A DNA stretch of 64,000 nucleotides from Pseudomonadota bacterium (GCA_023419315.1 JAEZYE010000054.1:9868-73867); one strand, 5' to 3'. Shown: positions 55,007 through 64,000, numbered from the stretch's first letter. A program made the numbers and translations. Notes: generated from the letters alone by a model not told the origin.

Positions 55007-55908
55007 GCCTTCGGCGCCCGCTGGCTGAAAGCCACGCTGCCGAGGATCAGCACGCCCGCCGCGAGCATCGCGGGCGTCACCGGTTCGCCCAGGAACGCCC
55101 ATGCGAAGGCCGCGCCGAACAACGGCACCAGATACGTCACCGTCGCCGCGCGCGCCGGGCCGATGCGCTGGATCAAGCGGTAATACAGCAGGAACGCGTA
55201 CCCCGTGCAGACCACGCCGATGGCGATCGCACTGCCCCAGGCCAGCGGGGGCACGGCCTGCGTCGGCCATTGCCAGATCGCGAACGGCGCCAGCAGCAGC
55301 GCCGCGCAAGTCAAGGTGGCCGCAGCGGCGGCAGCCGGAGGAATGCCGGCAAGATGGCGACGCACCAGGTTGACGCCGACGCCGTACAGCAGCGCGGCTG
55401 TCGAACCGGCAATCACCGCCATGCCGACGCTCAGCCCACCGGCCTTGCTGGTCGCCAGCAGCACCACGCCGATGAATCCGATCAGCAATGCGATTGCGCG
55501 GCGTGCACCGATTTTTTCGCCGAAGAACAGGAAACCGACCAGCGCGGCGAACAACACGGTCATCGCATTGCAGATCGCACCGATCGCGGCGGGCGAACGT
55601 TGCGCCGCCCATGCGAACAGCAGGAAGGGAATGGCCGAGTTGATCAGCCCGATGATCGCCAGCTTCGGCCACATGCCGCGCGTGATGTACGCGCGATCAC
55701 GCCACAGGAATGGCAACAGGATCAGCGCACCGAGCACCAGCCGGATGTCGACCAACGCGAACGCGCCGAATGGCTTGGCCGCGATGCGCATGAAGAGGAA
55801 AGAGCTGCCCCAGATGGCGCCGAGCAGCAGCAGTTCCGACGGCGTGCGCCAGTCACGCACGCGGGGCTCGCCGCACAGGGAATCCGCCAACACGCCGTCG
55901 CTCGCCAT
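55003..55908 (-). CDS. EamA/DMT family transporter
   Basis: 301-residue ten-helix exporter with two EamA repeats (LLLLGAIWGSSFLFMRIAAK; later WGSAIAIGVVCTGYAFLLYY). Substrate unknown; relatives export amino acids or metabolites. Divergently transcribed from a LysR-type regulator 100 bases away, which probably controls it, and overlapping the following small gene. Confidence 0.87.
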   Translation of the reverse strand: MASDGVLADSLCGEPRVRDWRTPSELLLLGAIWGSSFLFMRIAAKPFGAFALVDIRLVLGALILLPFLWRDRAYITRGMWPKLAIIGLINSAIPFLLFAWAAQRSPAAIGAICNAMTVLFAALVGFLFFGEKIGARRAIALLIGFIGVVLLATSKAGGLSVGMAVIAGSTAALLYGVGVNLVRRHLAGIPPAAAAAATLTCAALLLAPFAIWQWPTQAVPPLAWGSAIAIGVVCTGYAFLLYYRLIQRIGPARAATVTYLVPLFGAAFAWAFLGEPVTPAMLAAGVLILGSVAFSQRAPKA

Positions 55909-55976
55909 CGCCGTTCATCCGGTTTGAGTCTGCCGATTCTGCCCGCGCCGAGCGTGGCGACAAGCGCATAGTATTC

Positions 55977-55986
55977 TGGCAAGCCA
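55977..55986. promoter_or_regulatory. Dyad in the LysR / EamA divergent spacer, candidate operator
   Basis: TGGC-AA-GCCA lies inside a wider imperfect dyad (ATT...AAT flanks), 22 bases before the LysR ATG and 68 from the transporter start. The position suits LysR autoregulation; binding is inference. Confidence 0.3.
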
Positions 55987-56008
55987 CAAATCTGGTTGAT
56001 GGCTCGCC

Positions 56009-56947
56009 ATGCACCTGCGCCCCGCCCTGCTGCCCGCCCTGGGCGTGTTCGCCGCCGCTGCACGCCACCAGAATTTCGCCCACGCCGCCGAGGAACTGCA
56101 CCTCACCGCCAGCGCGGTCAGCCACCACATCCGCAAGCTGGAATCGCTGCTCGAAGTCAGCCTGTTCCAGCGGCACGCGCGCGGCGTCACGCTGACGGTC
56201 GAAGGGCGGCAACTGGCCGATGCCGCAAGCGTCGCCTTGGCCGATCTGGAAGGCGTGGCCGCCCACCTGCGCCGCAGCGAAGGCGTGAGCGTGCTGCGCG
56301 TGACCACGCTGCATTCGCTGGCCTATTGCTGGCTGGTGCCGCGGCTGTCGCGCTTCACCGCGCTGCACCCGGATATCCGCGTGCAACTGGATACCGGCAT
56401 CGCGCTGACGCGTTTCGACGAAGGTGGACCGGACATGGGCATCCGCCACGGTCCCGGACAGTGGCCCGGGCTGACCGCGCATTACCTGATGGGCGACGAA
56501 ATGTTCCCGGTGGCGTCTCCCGGATTGGCCGGCGCAAGCGAAGTCACCACGCCAAGCGAAATCGCGCGCCTGCCACTGGTGACCGATCTCGCCCTGCAAG
56601 GCTGGCGCGACTGGTTCCGCGCCGCCGGCGTACGCGGCCTGGGCCTGCCGGACATGCATACCTTCAGCGACAGCACCGATGCGATGCGCGCGGCCGTCTA
56701 CGGGATTGGCGCCGCGCTGGCGCGCAAGGTCATCGCGCAACCGTATCTGCAGCGCTATGAACTGATCCGCCTGCCCGGACCGTCGATGAAGGCGCGCTTC
56801 TCGTACTACGCGGTGTACCCCACCCACAAGACGCCGCGACCGGAAGTCATGCGCTTCATCGACTGGTTGCGCAGCGAAGCGGAGGACGAACGCACCCCGT
56901 TGCCGCCTCTGCCGCGCGAGTTGCTCGACATCAAGCCGGATGGCTAA
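56009..56947 (+). CDS. LysR family transcriptional regulator (GcvA-like)
   Basis: 312 residues. The N-terminal winged helix-turn-helix has LGVFAAAARHQNFAHAAEEL and TASAVSHHIRKLESLL, and the effector domain starts at LRVTTLHSLAYCWLVPRL. The VSHHI form resembles the GcvA/AmpR subgroup. Probably regulates the divergent EamA gene and itself. The stop region overlaps the convergent DUF2785 gene by 4 bases. Confidence 0.9.
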   Translation: MHLRPALLPALGVFAAAARHQNFAHAAEELHLTASAVSHHIRKLESLLEVSLFQRHARGVTLTVEGRQLADAASVALADLEGVAAHLRRSEGVSVLRVTTLHSLAYCWLVPRLSRFTALHPDIRVQLDTGIALTRFDEGGPDMGIRHGPGQWPGLTAHYLMGDEMFPVASPGLAGASEVTTPSEIARLPLVTDLALQGWRDWFRAAGVRGLGLPDMHTFSDSTDAMRAAVYGIGAALARKVIAQPYLQRYELIRLPGPSMKARFSYYAVYPTHKTPRPEVMRFIDWLRSEAEDERTPLPPLPRELLDIKPDG

Positions 56948-57852
56948 GGCAGTCGCTTCAACGCCTCCGCAATGCCCGGCTTCAGCGCGAGCAAAGCCGC
57001 GTCGCCGGATTGATCCACGCTCCAGTACAGGCCGGTGAGCAGGGAATACGCATCGTGTCTCCGCGCCAGCCAAGCGGCATCGCGCCAGGCCTGCGAGGGT
57101 TCACCCACGCGCGCCGGCAATGCGGCGAACCATTCGCTCCACTGCGCCGGGGTCATCGCATTGCGTTGTGCAATCACCAGCAGCGGGCGCGCCAGTCGAG
57201 CGGATTCGCCGAATACGTAGGCATGCCCGGACGCCGGCACCGCCTGCGTGGCGATCGCCGGCAACATCGCCTGCAGATCAGTGGCCGGAACGCGTTCGTT
57301 CAACGCCAGTTGCAGCAGCCAGTCCGAACCGTGCGCGACACCGTGACGCCAGCCTTCCTTCGCATCGAAGCCGCGATAGTCGCGGACGCCGGCAAGCCAA
57401 TCGACGGCGCGCCGCACCATCGCGGCGCGTTCATCGTCACTCAACCAGGGACGAATCCGATCCGTGCGCGCCACTTCGGACAGCACCAGCGCAGCGAAGG
57501 GTGCGGCAAAACCGTTCGCGTCCGGGCGTGACAGTTCGACATACAGCCGTTGCAGCAACGCCCTTCGCGTGGTTTCGGTCAATTGATCCTTGCGCAGCCA
57601 CGTGGACAACGCTTCGAACGCAACGCCATCGCGCAATTCGGGATCCGGATCCGCAAGGCAGTCCACCAGTGCGATCGCCAGCGACTGGCGCGCGGCATCG
57701 GCGTCGGCCTCGGCCTTCGCAGCGGTATCGATCGCGAACCCCTCTGCCTTGAGTCGCAGCAGCGCGGTCTTGTCCCACCCGTCCGGCGCACACGTGGCCA
57801 AGGCCAGGCCCGGCCAGCACAATGCAAGCAACAGCCCTGTACGGATGCTCAT
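56944..57852 (-). CDS. Exported DUF2785 domain protein
   Basis: 302 residues with a signal peptide (GLLLALCWPGLALA). Helical-repeat-like mature part with family pieces DPDPELRDGVAFEALSTWL and DYRGFDAKEGWRHGVAHGSD. Function unknown. Convergent with the LysR gene (4-base overlap) and 27 bases downstream... on the minus strand the GFA gene precedes it. Confidence 0.8.
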   Translation of the reverse strand: MSIRTGLLLALCWPGLALATCAPDGWDKTALLRLKAEGFAIDTAAKAEADADAARQSLAIALVDCLADPDPELRDGVAFEALSTWLRKDQLTETTRRALLQRLYVELSRPDANGFAAPFAALVLSEVARTDRIRPWLSDDERAAMVRRAVDWLAGVRDYRGFDAKEGWRHGVAHGSDWLLQLALNERVPATDLQAMLPAIATQAVPASGHAYVFGESARLARPLLVIAQRNAMTPAQWSEWFAALPARVGEPSQAWRDAAWLARRHDAYSLLTGLYWSVDQSGDAALLALKPGIAEALKRLP

Positions 57853-57879
57853 CGTCCTGCCCTCCGCGCGTTGGCGCGA

Positions 57880-58233
57880 TCAGTAACTCGCGCCGTCCAC
57901 CTGCACGATTTTCAATGCGGCCAGATCGATCGCAGGCACGCAGCGCACGTTGATCGCCACCATCGGTCCGGCTTTCGGGTTGTCACCTTCACCGTACGGC
58001 GAGATGCCGCAATGCGTGCAGAAGTGGTGCTGGATGACGTGCTTGTTGAAGGTGTACGTGCCGACATCCTGTTCTGACGTGGTGAGCCGGAACGCCTGCC
58101 GCGGCCCGAACCACAGCAATCCGCCGCGACGCCGGCACATCGAGCAGTTGCAGTCGTACACCTCCTGGATGGCGTCCGCCGCCTCGACTTCGAACGCCAC
58201 GCGTCCGCAATGACAGCTTCCTTCGTATTTCAT
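57880..58233 (-). CDS. GFA family zinc-binding protein (CENP-V fold)
   Basis: 117 residues from MKYEGSCHCGRVAFEVEA. Zinc cysteines lie in SCHCG, CNCSMC and FCTHCG, the GFA arrangement; the fold was named for glutathione-dependent formaldehyde activation, but most members have unknown substrates. Start ATG 58233. Precedes the DUF2785 gene by 27 bases on the same strand; divergent from the DUF885 lipoprotein gene. Confidence 0.9.
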   Translation of the reverse strand: MKYEGSCHCGRVAFEVEAADAIQEVYDCNCSMCRRRGGLLWFGPRQAFRLTTSEQDVGTYTFNKHVIQHHFCTHCGISPYGEGDNPKAGPMVAINVRCVPAIDLAALKIVQVDGASY

Positions 58234-58346
58234 GGCGCTCTCCCGGGTTGAGTGCAGGCAAGCGTAATCCAATGGCAGATGCAACGACACGTGCAGCGCC
58301 GTATCCTCGTCGGCTTCTTTCCTTGTGCACCGCCGCGAGAATACCC

Positions 58347-60155
58347 ATGCGCCATCACCTGCTCGTCCTGGCCCTCGCCGCCAGCCTGTCCGCCTGCCAG
58401 GACGCTACGCCTCCCGCGGCCGCGCCGGGTACGCACACCGGAGCACCGGCCGTCGATCAGGCCGCCGATGCCCAGTTCGCCGATTTGTCCAAGCGCGCGC
58501 TGGCGGGCTGGCTGGAACTCTCGCCGGTCAGTGCATCCCAGATCGGCGAGCATCGCTACGACGATCGCATCGATGATCTCGGCGCCGCCGGTCGCCAGAA
58601 GAGCATCGAGTTCAGCCGCAAGATGCTGGCCGAACTGGAAGCGCTCGACGTGGCCCGGCTCTCGCGGGAGAACCAGGTCGATGCGGCCATTCTGCGCAAC
58701 CAGTTGCAGTACGACCTCTGGAACAACGATACGCTGCAATCCTGGGCGTGGGATCCGCAGATCTACAACGGCGTCGCCGGCGGCGCGCTCTACAACCTGA
58801 TGGCGCGCGAGTTCGCGCCGCTGCCGGAACGCCTCAAGTCGGCGACCGCGCGCATGGAAAAAATCCCGCAACTGCTGGCGCAGGCGCGGGAAAACCTGGA
58901 CCCCACGCGTGTTCCGCGCGTGCATGCGGAAACCGTCGCCAAGCAGAATGCGGGCATCCTCGACATCGTGGACACCTTCATCACACCGCATGCGAAGGAT
59001 CTGTCCGAAGCCGAGCGGCAACGCCTGGCCACCGCCACCGAAGCCCTGAAAAAGGCCGTCGCCGAACACCAGCAATGGCTCGACACGACGCTGGTGCCCA
59101 ACGCGAAGGGCGACTTCCGCATTGGCGCGCAGCTGTACGACCAGAAACTGAAGTTCGCGCTGGTCTCGTCGCTGTCGCGCGCGGACATCAAGCAGCGTGC
59201 CGAGAGCGAACTGCAGCGCGTGCGCGGCGAGATGTACGGCATCGCCCGCCAGGTGCTGAAGGATCGCCCGGATGCGCCCGCGCTGCCGGAGCAGCCCGAT
59301 GATGCGCAACAGCAGTTGGCGATCGAAGCGGCGCTGGAACTGGCCTACGCGGAGCGTCCGGCGCGTGACCGCGTGGTCGCCGACGCCGAAGCGGCGCTGA
59401 AGTCGGCGACCGATTTCGTTCGCGCCAAGGATCTGGTGACGCTGCCCGACGCGCCGGTCGACATCATCGAGATGCCGGAATTCCAGCGCGGCGTGGCGGT
59501 GGCCTATTGCGATTCGCCCGGGCCGCTCGACAAGCATCTGAAGACGTTCTACGCAATCTCGCCGATTCCGGAAGCATGGACGCAGGCGCAGGTGGATTCA
59601 TTCCTGCGCGAATACAACGGCCGGATGATCCATCTGCTGAGCATCCACGAAGGCACGCCGGGCCATTATCTGGAAGGCTGGCATTCCTCGAAGTTCCCCA
59701 GCACGCTGCGCGCCGTGCTGCGCTCGGGCCTGTTCGCCGAAGGCTGGGCGGTCTACACCGAGCGGATGATGGCCGACGCCGGTTACCTCGACAACGACCC
59801 GCTGTTCCGTCTCGTGCAACTGAAGTTCTACCTGCGCACCATCGGCAACGCGATTCTCGATCAGGGCGTGCATGTGGACGGCTGGAGCCGCGAACAGGCG
59901 ATGGACCTGATGGTGCGGCAGACCTTCCAGCAGGAGCGCGAGGCGGCCGGCAAGTGGACGCGCGCGCAATTGAGTTCCGCGCAGTTGCCCACCTACTTCG
60001 TCGGCGCGCAGGAGCATTTCGATCTGCGCAAGGCGATGGAGGCCAAGCTTGGCGACACTTTCAACGCCAAGGCGTATCACGATCAGGTGCTGTCGTATGG
60101 CGCGCCGCCGGTGCGCTTCGTGCGCGAACTGATGCTGGACGAACCGATCCAGTAA
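58347..60155 (+). CDS. DUF885 family lipoprotein, putative metallopeptidase
   Basis: 602 residues from MRHHLLVLALAASLSACQD; lipobox LSAC gives a lipoprotein. Mostly helical. The conserved HEGTPGHYLEGWH (HExxPGH) and FAEGWAVYTERMM are the DUF885 active-site-like motifs, suggesting a zinc peptidase related to the M32/M3 fold. The family is abundant in Xanthomonadales. Function not proven. Confidence 0.87.
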   Translation: MRHHLLVLALAASLSACQDATPPAAAPGTHTGAPAVDQAADAQFADLSKRALAGWLELSPVSASQIGEHRYDDRIDDLGAAGRQKSIEFSRKMLAELEALDVARLSRENQVDAAILRNQLQYDLWNNDTLQSWAWDPQIYNGVAGGALYNLMAREFAPLPERLKSATARMEKIPQLLAQARENLDPTRVPRVHAETVAKQNAGILDIVDTFITPHAKDLSEAERQRLATATEALKKAVAEHQQWLDTTLVPNAKGDFRIGAQLYDQKLKFALVSSLSRADIKQRAESELQRVRGEMYGIARQVLKDRPDAPALPEQPDDAQQQLAIEAALELAYAERPARDRVVADAEAALKSATDFVRAKDLVTLPDAPVDIIEMPEFQRGVAVAYCDSPGPLDKHLKTFYAISPIPEAWTQAQVDSFLREYNGRMIHLLSIHEGTPGHYLEGWHSSKFPSTLRAVLRSGLFAEGWAVYTERMMADAGYLDNDPLFRLVQLKFYLRTIGNAILDQGVHVDGWSREQAMDLMVRQTFQQEREAAGKWTRAQLSSAQLPTYFVGAQEHFDLRKAMEAKLGDTFNAKAYHDQVLSYGAPPVRFVRELMLDEPIQ

Positions 60156-60163
60156 ACCCGGCC

Positions 60164-60190
60164 GGAACGGGGAACCCGGTTCCCCGTTCC
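60164..60190. terminator. Perfect hairpin after the DUF885 gene
   Basis: 12-bp perfect stem GGAACGGGGAAC / GTTCCCCGTTCC with a 3-base loop, between the convergent DUF885 and LpxR-like genes. No T run follows on either strand. Confidence 0.5.
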
Positions 60191-60199
60191 GCTCTGTTG

Positions 60200-61237
60200 T
60201 CAGAACTGGCGGCTGATGGTGAAGCTGCCGAACACCGGCCGCTCGCGCTGGCCGTCGAACTCGCGCGTGCGGTGGTAGCGCGCCAGCGCGAATTTCCAGC
60301 GACCGTACATCAACGCCATGCCGTAGCCGTATTCGCCGACGAAGCTGCGCTTGTCCACGCTGTGGCTGTCCTTGAACGTATTGCCGTCCAGGGTGATGTC
60401 GCGCAGCACCCAGCGCGCGTCGGTGGTCAGGAAGAAATGAAAGCCGACCACGTGCGGCGGAATGCGGTTGCCGGTCGGCGCAGTGTTCTCGCCGGCCGGA
60501 CGCAGCGGCGTGCTGCCGAAATCGTTGGGCAGATAGCGGCCGAAGCGATACTCCACGCCAGCGTTCGCATAGGTAGCGAGATTGCCGAGGCTTCCGCCCC
60601 AGTGCGCAATGGCGTCCCAGCTCCACACGCCCGGGTCGGTCTGCCCGGCACGTTGCATGCGCTCGTGCACCAGCCGGAACACCGGTTCGTCACGCAACTG
60701 GTTGTCCCAGCCTTCGAACTTCTCGCCATCGACCATGCGGTGCACTTCGCTCTGGACCTGCTTGCCGAGCGCGGACGGACCGACGATGCCGAACTGCAAC
60801 TGCGTCGTGCGCAGGGTGTCACCGTTGCGCGCGTTGTAGCCCAGACTCATCAACAGCACACCGGCATACGGACGGTCGTCCTCGATGACATCGCTGCGGC
60901 TCGGATCCTGCGGCGTGAAGATCGCGTGCCCGAAGCCGACCACCATGTTCTGCTGTTCGAAGCCTTGCGGCGTCAGCGCCTCGAGGTGGCGGTTGATCCA
61001 GCGCGCCAGCCTCGGCAGGCACGGGTCACCGGTGTAGTCCTTCAGGTTGGGCGACACCAGCGTCAGCATCACGCCGTTGCTGTAGCCCTGGTCCTGGTTG
61101 CCGAACAGATCGTTGTCGACGCGGAAGTTGACGGTCGGCGGAAGGTCGGTGGGTTCATTGCAGTAATCGCGGGCGAAGGCATTGGCGCTGCACAGCACCA
61201 ATGCGGCCGCCAGGAGCGAGCGTCCTGTCAATCGCAT
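60200..61237 (-). CDS. LpxR-like lipid A deacylase, outer-membrane beta-barrel
   Basis: 345 residues from MRLTGRSLLAAALVLCSANA (signal peptide). The DUF2219/LpxR signature NFRVDNDLFGNQDQGYSNG contains the active-site Asn-Asp, followed by GFGHAIFTPQD and DDRPYAGVLLMSLGY. The C-terminus ends in Phe (SFTISRQF), typical of barrel proteins. Expected to remove the 3'-acyloxyacyl group of lipid A. Start ATG 61237 rather than the longer frame to 61414. Confidence 0.87.
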   Translation of the reverse strand: MRLTGRSLLAAALVLCSANAFARDYCNEPTDLPPTVNFRVDNDLFGNQDQGYSNGVMLTLVSPNLKDYTGDPCLPRLARWINRHLEALTPQGFEQQNMVVGFGHAIFTPQDPSRSDVIEDDRPYAGVLLMSLGYNARNGDTLRTTQLQFGIVGPSALGKQVQSEVHRMVDGEKFEGWDNQLRDEPVFRLVHERMQRAGQTDPGVWSWDAIAHWGGSLGNLATYANAGVEYRFGRYLPNDFGSTPLRPAGENTAPTGNRIPPHVVGFHFFLTTDARWVLRDITLDGNTFKDSHSVDKRSFVGEYGYGMALMYGRWKFALARYHRTREFDGQRERPVFGSFTISRQF

Positions 61238-61379
61238 GGCAAATCCGGGCGGTGGGGGGGGACGGACCCGACACTGCCGGCTCCGACGGCCGTCACGATA
61301 TCTCAATGTGCGTGGATTCACAGTAGAAACGCCGGCACGCACCATCCTGTCCTTCCCCGCTTGACCCCGGAGAGCCCGC

Positions 61380-61805
61380 ATGAGCCTGGCCGCCCCGACC
61401 ACCGCCACCATCATCCCCTGCCTGCGCTACCGCAACGCGGCGGCGGCCATCGACTGGCTGTGCGAGGCCTTCGGCTTCGAACGCCAGGCCGTCCATGCCG
61501 AAGGCGATGTCGTCCACCATGCCCAGCTCACCTTCGGCAACGGGATGATCATGCTCGGCTCGGCCAGCGGCGGTGGCGAATGGGGCGAACACATCGTCCA
61601 GCCCGAGGATGTCGGCGGCCGCGAGACACAGGGCGCCTGCGTCATCGTCGCCAACGCCCATGCGCACTACACCCGCGCCAAGGCGGCCGGCGCGCGCATC
61701 GTCATCGAACTCTCCGACCAGGATTACGGCGGACGTGGATATGCATGCCAGGATCCGGAGGGCCATCTGTGGTGGTTCGGCAGCTATGATCCCTGGAAGC
61801 TCTGA
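61380..61805 (+). CDS. VOC family protein (glyoxalase/PhnB-like)
   Basis: 141 residues with the VOC pattern: IIPCLRYRNAAAAIDWLCEAFGFE at the start and YACQDPEGHLWWFGSYDP at the end. Homologues include glyoxalases and bleomycin-resistance-like proteins; the specific reaction is unknown. It lies 17 bases upstream of the DUF72 gene on the same strand. Confidence 0.88.
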   Translation: MSLAAPTTATIIPCLRYRNAAAAIDWLCEAFGFERQAVHAEGDVVHHAQLTFGNGMIMLGSASGGGEWGEHIVQPEDVGGRETQGACVIVANAHAHYTRAKAAGARIVIELSDQDYGGRGYACQDPEGHLWWFGSYDPWKL

Positions 61806-61822
61806 CCCACGGCATCGACGCA

Positions 61823-62641
61823 ATGGCTGATCTGTTTCCGCAAACGCCTCCGAGCCGCATCCGTGTCGGCATCGGCGGCTGGGTGTTCGCACCGTGGCGC
61901 GACAACTTCTATCCGGCCGGCCTGGTGCAGCGGCGCGAGCTCGAATACGCCAGCCGGCACGTCACCGCCATCGAGATCAACGGCACGTATTACGGCGCGC
62001 AACAGCCGAAGACGTACGCCAAGTGGCGCGATGAAACGCCGGACGGCTTCATGTTCTCGGCCAAGGCGCCGAAGCAGATCACGCAGTCGCGCAAGCTGGG
62101 CGGCACCGGCAGCCGCGTCGAGGATTTCATCGGCGGCATCGTCGAACTCGGCGACAAGCTCGGTCCGCTGGTCTGGCAGTTCGAGTCCGGCCGCAAGCTG
62201 CAAGCCGAGGATTTCGCCGATTTCCTCGAACTGCTGCCGGAAGAAGCGGGCGGACGCCGCCTGCGGCATGTCCTGGACGTTCGCGATCCCGCCTTCATCA
62301 CGCCGGCTTTCCTTGCGCTGGCCCGATCGCACGGCATGGCGACCGTGTTCACCGACTCCGACGAGTACCCGAGCTTCGCCGACCTCACTGCAGATTTCGT
62401 CTACGCCCGGCTGATGCGCACGCGCAGTGGCATCGCCAGTGGTTATCCAGGCGACGAACTCGATGCGTGGGCCGCGCGTGCGCGCGACTGGTCAGCCGGC
62501 GGCGATCCCGACGATCTGCCGCACATCACCGCGTCCGAAGCGCGCGCGCAGCCGCGCGACGTCTTCGTCTACTTCATCAGCGCCGCGAAGGAACGCAATC
62601 CGGCCGCCGCAATGGCGCTGCTGGAGAAGCTGGCGGGTTGA
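61823..62641 (+). CDS. DUF72 (YecE-like) family protein
   Basis: 272 residues, TIM-barrel-like. RVGIGGWVFAPWRDNFYPAGL, AIEINGTYYGAQQPKTYAKW and LDVRDPAF are the DUF72 signatures. Biochemical role unknown. Likely cotranscribed with the VOC gene. The 96 bases after it show nothing recognised. Confidence 0.88.
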   Translation: MADLFPQTPPSRIRVGIGGWVFAPWRDNFYPAGLVQRRELEYASRHVTAIEINGTYYGAQQPKTYAKWRDETPDGFMFSAKAPKQITQSRKLGGTGSRVEDFIGGIVELGDKLGPLVWQFESGRKLQAEDFADFLELLPEEAGGRRLRHVLDVRDPAFITPAFLALARSHGMATVFTDSDEYPSFADLTADFVYARLMRTRSGIASGYPGDELDAWAARARDWSAGGDPDDLPHITASEARAQPRDVFVYFISAAKERNPAAAMALLEKLAG

Positions 62642-62737
62642 GCAGGACGCCTCGCGAGAGGTTCAGCTGGCTGTGGTTTCACCCCGAGCCGTTGCCGTCC
62701 GGGATCGCGAAGCACCGCTGCGAACCCGGAGCCACGA

Positions 62738-63973
62738 TCACGGCTCGGGCAGGCGCCCGATTCTGACGCGCATGCCCCCTGACGCCAGTTGCCGCGCGTA
62801 GCGCGCAGGCAGGTTGGCTTCCACTTTGCCTGCCGCAACCACCGCCGGATAAGCGCACACCAGAACCGGTTGGGCGCCCGCGTGATCAAACAGGCGCCAT
62901 TCGACATGCGCGCCGTCCTCGATGTCGGTCTGCGCGGAAAACCGCGGCGAACCTTCGGCGTAGCCCACATGGAAGTCGGCGCGGTGCGGGCCTTCGGGAA
63001 ACGGACGCCAGTTGCCGAATCCGAACACGGAATCATGCTGGAGAAGATCCGCGCGCGTGCAAGGCCACACATACGCCCGCAGGAAGTATTGATCCGCGAA
63101 CCGCTGGCTCGCGACGGGCTTGCTCACGTAATGCCGGATCATGTCGCGCATGCGAGGAAGCCTTCCCCGCTTCACGCCCCACAGGCCGGCCAGAAGCAAC
63201 TCGGTGTGCGAGCCCGTGTCCCGCATGGCATGGAATCCGAGTCCACTGTCCATCCACTCGCGGACCGCCCCGGCCTCGCGCTCGGAAATCACGGAGTCGG
63301 CATCGCGGAATATCACACGCGAAACATCCGGCTCGTCATAGGCGAGGAAACGCCACATCGGCCCCGGCCATCGTGCGGCCTCCTCGTCAACGAGCACTGT
63401 TTCGCCGCCGGCCTGCTCGATGCGTTCGCGGATCGACGGCGGAACACTTTCATCGATATAGAACCGGCACGTCCAATCCGGGTAGATCGCCGGTTGCTCC
63501 ATGCAGTTCAGAATCGCAGACTCGCAGTACTTCGAATCGCCTCCAAACAACGCGAATGCAATCAGCTGCCGACTGCCGCCGGATTCGGCCAGTGGCAACG
63601 CAACCGGCGCAAGTTCGGCCGTGCTCCTGTCCCTGATCTCCAGCGCGCGCAATCCGTACTCGCGGGCCTCGGCCCACTGGCGCTTCGCACCATAGGCATG
63701 CGCCAATGCATCGAGCGCGGCGCGCGCCTTCGGATCGAGCGCAAGGCTGCGCTTCGCATAGGCGATTGCATCGTCCCAGCGTTCCATGTGTATGCAGCAC
63801 ACAGCCGCGTCGGAACAGGCGCCCGCACTGTTGCCGCCGCGCTTCATGTGCGTCTGGAGAAAGGCCAGCGCCTTGCCGTACTGCCCCACGCGATAGAACT
63901 CGAGAAATCGTTGCTTGGCGACTGCCGCCCGTTGCGCGCCGCGTGCATGTCCGCCATTGAAAGGTTTGGCCAT
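62738..63973 (-). CDS. TPR protein with glycosyltransferase-like C-terminal region
   Basis: 411 residues, complete within the window. The N-terminal third has TPR-like helices (FLEFYRVGQYGKALAFLQTH; WDDAIAYAKRSLALDPKARA; QWAEAREYGLRALEI). From about residue 140 a different domain begins (QLIAFALFGGDSKYCESAIL). It includes FRDADS, a DXD-like motif, and MDSGLGFHAMRD, as in GT-A type sugar transferases acting on surface glycans. The enzyme assignment is inferred. Genes further right are not seen. Confidence 0.65.
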   Translation of the reverse strand: MAKPFNGGHARGAQRAAVAKQRFLEFYRVGQYGKALAFLQTHMKRGGNSAGACSDAAVCCIHMERWDDAIAYAKRSLALDPKARAALDALAHAYGAKRQWAEAREYGLRALEIRDRSTAELAPVALPLAESGGSRQLIAFALFGGDSKYCESAILNCMEQPAIYPDWTCRFYIDESVPPSIRERIEQAGGETVLVDEEAARWPGPMWRFLAYDEPDVSRVIFRDADSVISEREAGAVREWMDSGLGFHAMRDTGSHTELLLAGLWGVKRGRLPRMRDMIRHYVSKPVASQRFADQYFLRAYVWPCTRADLLQHDSVFGFGNWRPFPEGPHRADFHVGYAEGSPRFSAQTDIEDGAHVEWRLFDHAGAQPVLVCAYPAVVAAGKVEANLPARYARQLASGGMRVRIGRLPEP

Positions 63974-64000
63974 GAATGTCCTTCCTGCAGATCCGGAATT

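Noticed and set aside
59507..61789. 760-codon open frame on the plus strand
   Set aside because: It overlaps the DUF885 gene in another frame and is antisense to the LpxR-like gene; no coherent domain.

Overview
The window reads as a chromosomal segment of a high-GC gammaproteobacterium of the order Xanthomonadales (Lysobacter / Luteimonas / Pseudoxanthomonas-like). The evidence is the gene order pyrG-kdsA-eno-ftsB-ispD-ispF-truD with surE-pcm-exoD-nlpD, then rlmE-ftsH-folP-miaA-hfq-hflX-hflK-hflC-purA, together with family-typical genes such as an S9 oligopeptidase, a tandem M16 peptidase pair, DUF418 proteins and a YbdK ligase. Genus is inference; no rRNA or tRNA gene is visible.

Region 1 (1-3.4 kb): the 3' part of a PD-(D/E)XK nuclease of LlaJI/McrC type, in DNA less GC-rich than the rest and cut by the left edge, followed by two cell-wall genes (L,D-transpeptidase, M23 endopeptidase) and a frame-disrupted remnant. 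Region 2 (3.4-26.1 kb): almost all minus strand and housekeeping. It covers nucleotide synthesis (purA, pyrG), folate (folP), tRNA/rRNA modification (miaA, truD, rlmE), RNA chaperoning (hfq), membrane proteolysis control (hflK-hflC-ftsH), isoprenoid synthesis (ispD, ispF), LPS synthesis (kdsA), glycolysis (eno), division (ftsB, nlpD) and stress repair (surE, pcm). yhbY, a Mth938-like gene and an Smr gene lie on the plus strand in between. A lower-GC methyltransferase sits between ftsH and folP, and a 48-residue membrane peptide is coupled to folP. Region 3 (26.4-34.2 kb): parE, an S9 peptidase, ybdK, and MFS and DMT exporters. Region 4 (34.2-41.1 kb): a minus-strand run of hutG, DUF418, gor, dadA, a second DUF418 and slyD. 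Region 5 (41.1-50.3 kb): two NlpC/P60 hydrolases, a thioesterase, an inactive/active M16 pair, a GNAT enzyme, a dicarboxylate symporter, alkaline phosphatase and hemJ. Region 6 (50.4-64 kb): a methyltransferase, an intracellular PHA depolymerase, a PadR/membrane-sensor pair, a cyclophilin, a LysR/DMT divergent pair, DUF2785, GFA, DUF885, LpxR, VOC and DUF72 proteins, and a TPR protein with a glycosyltransferase-like region.

Genes are tightly packed, with many ATGA, GTGA or TGATG overlaps (folP, pcm/surE, truD/ispF, ispD/ftsB, gor/dadA, EamA/hutG, PadR/sensor, EamA/small gene). Several operon ends carry clear hairpin terminators. No CRISPR array, prophage, integrase, insertion sequence or riboswitch was recognised. 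No convincing new multi-gene system was found. The most interesting items are the nuclease at the left edge (possible end of a defence island), the atypical methyltransferase in the ftsH-folP junction, the 48-residue peptide in front of folP, the ybdK start buried in a terminator, and the frame-disrupted gene after purA.
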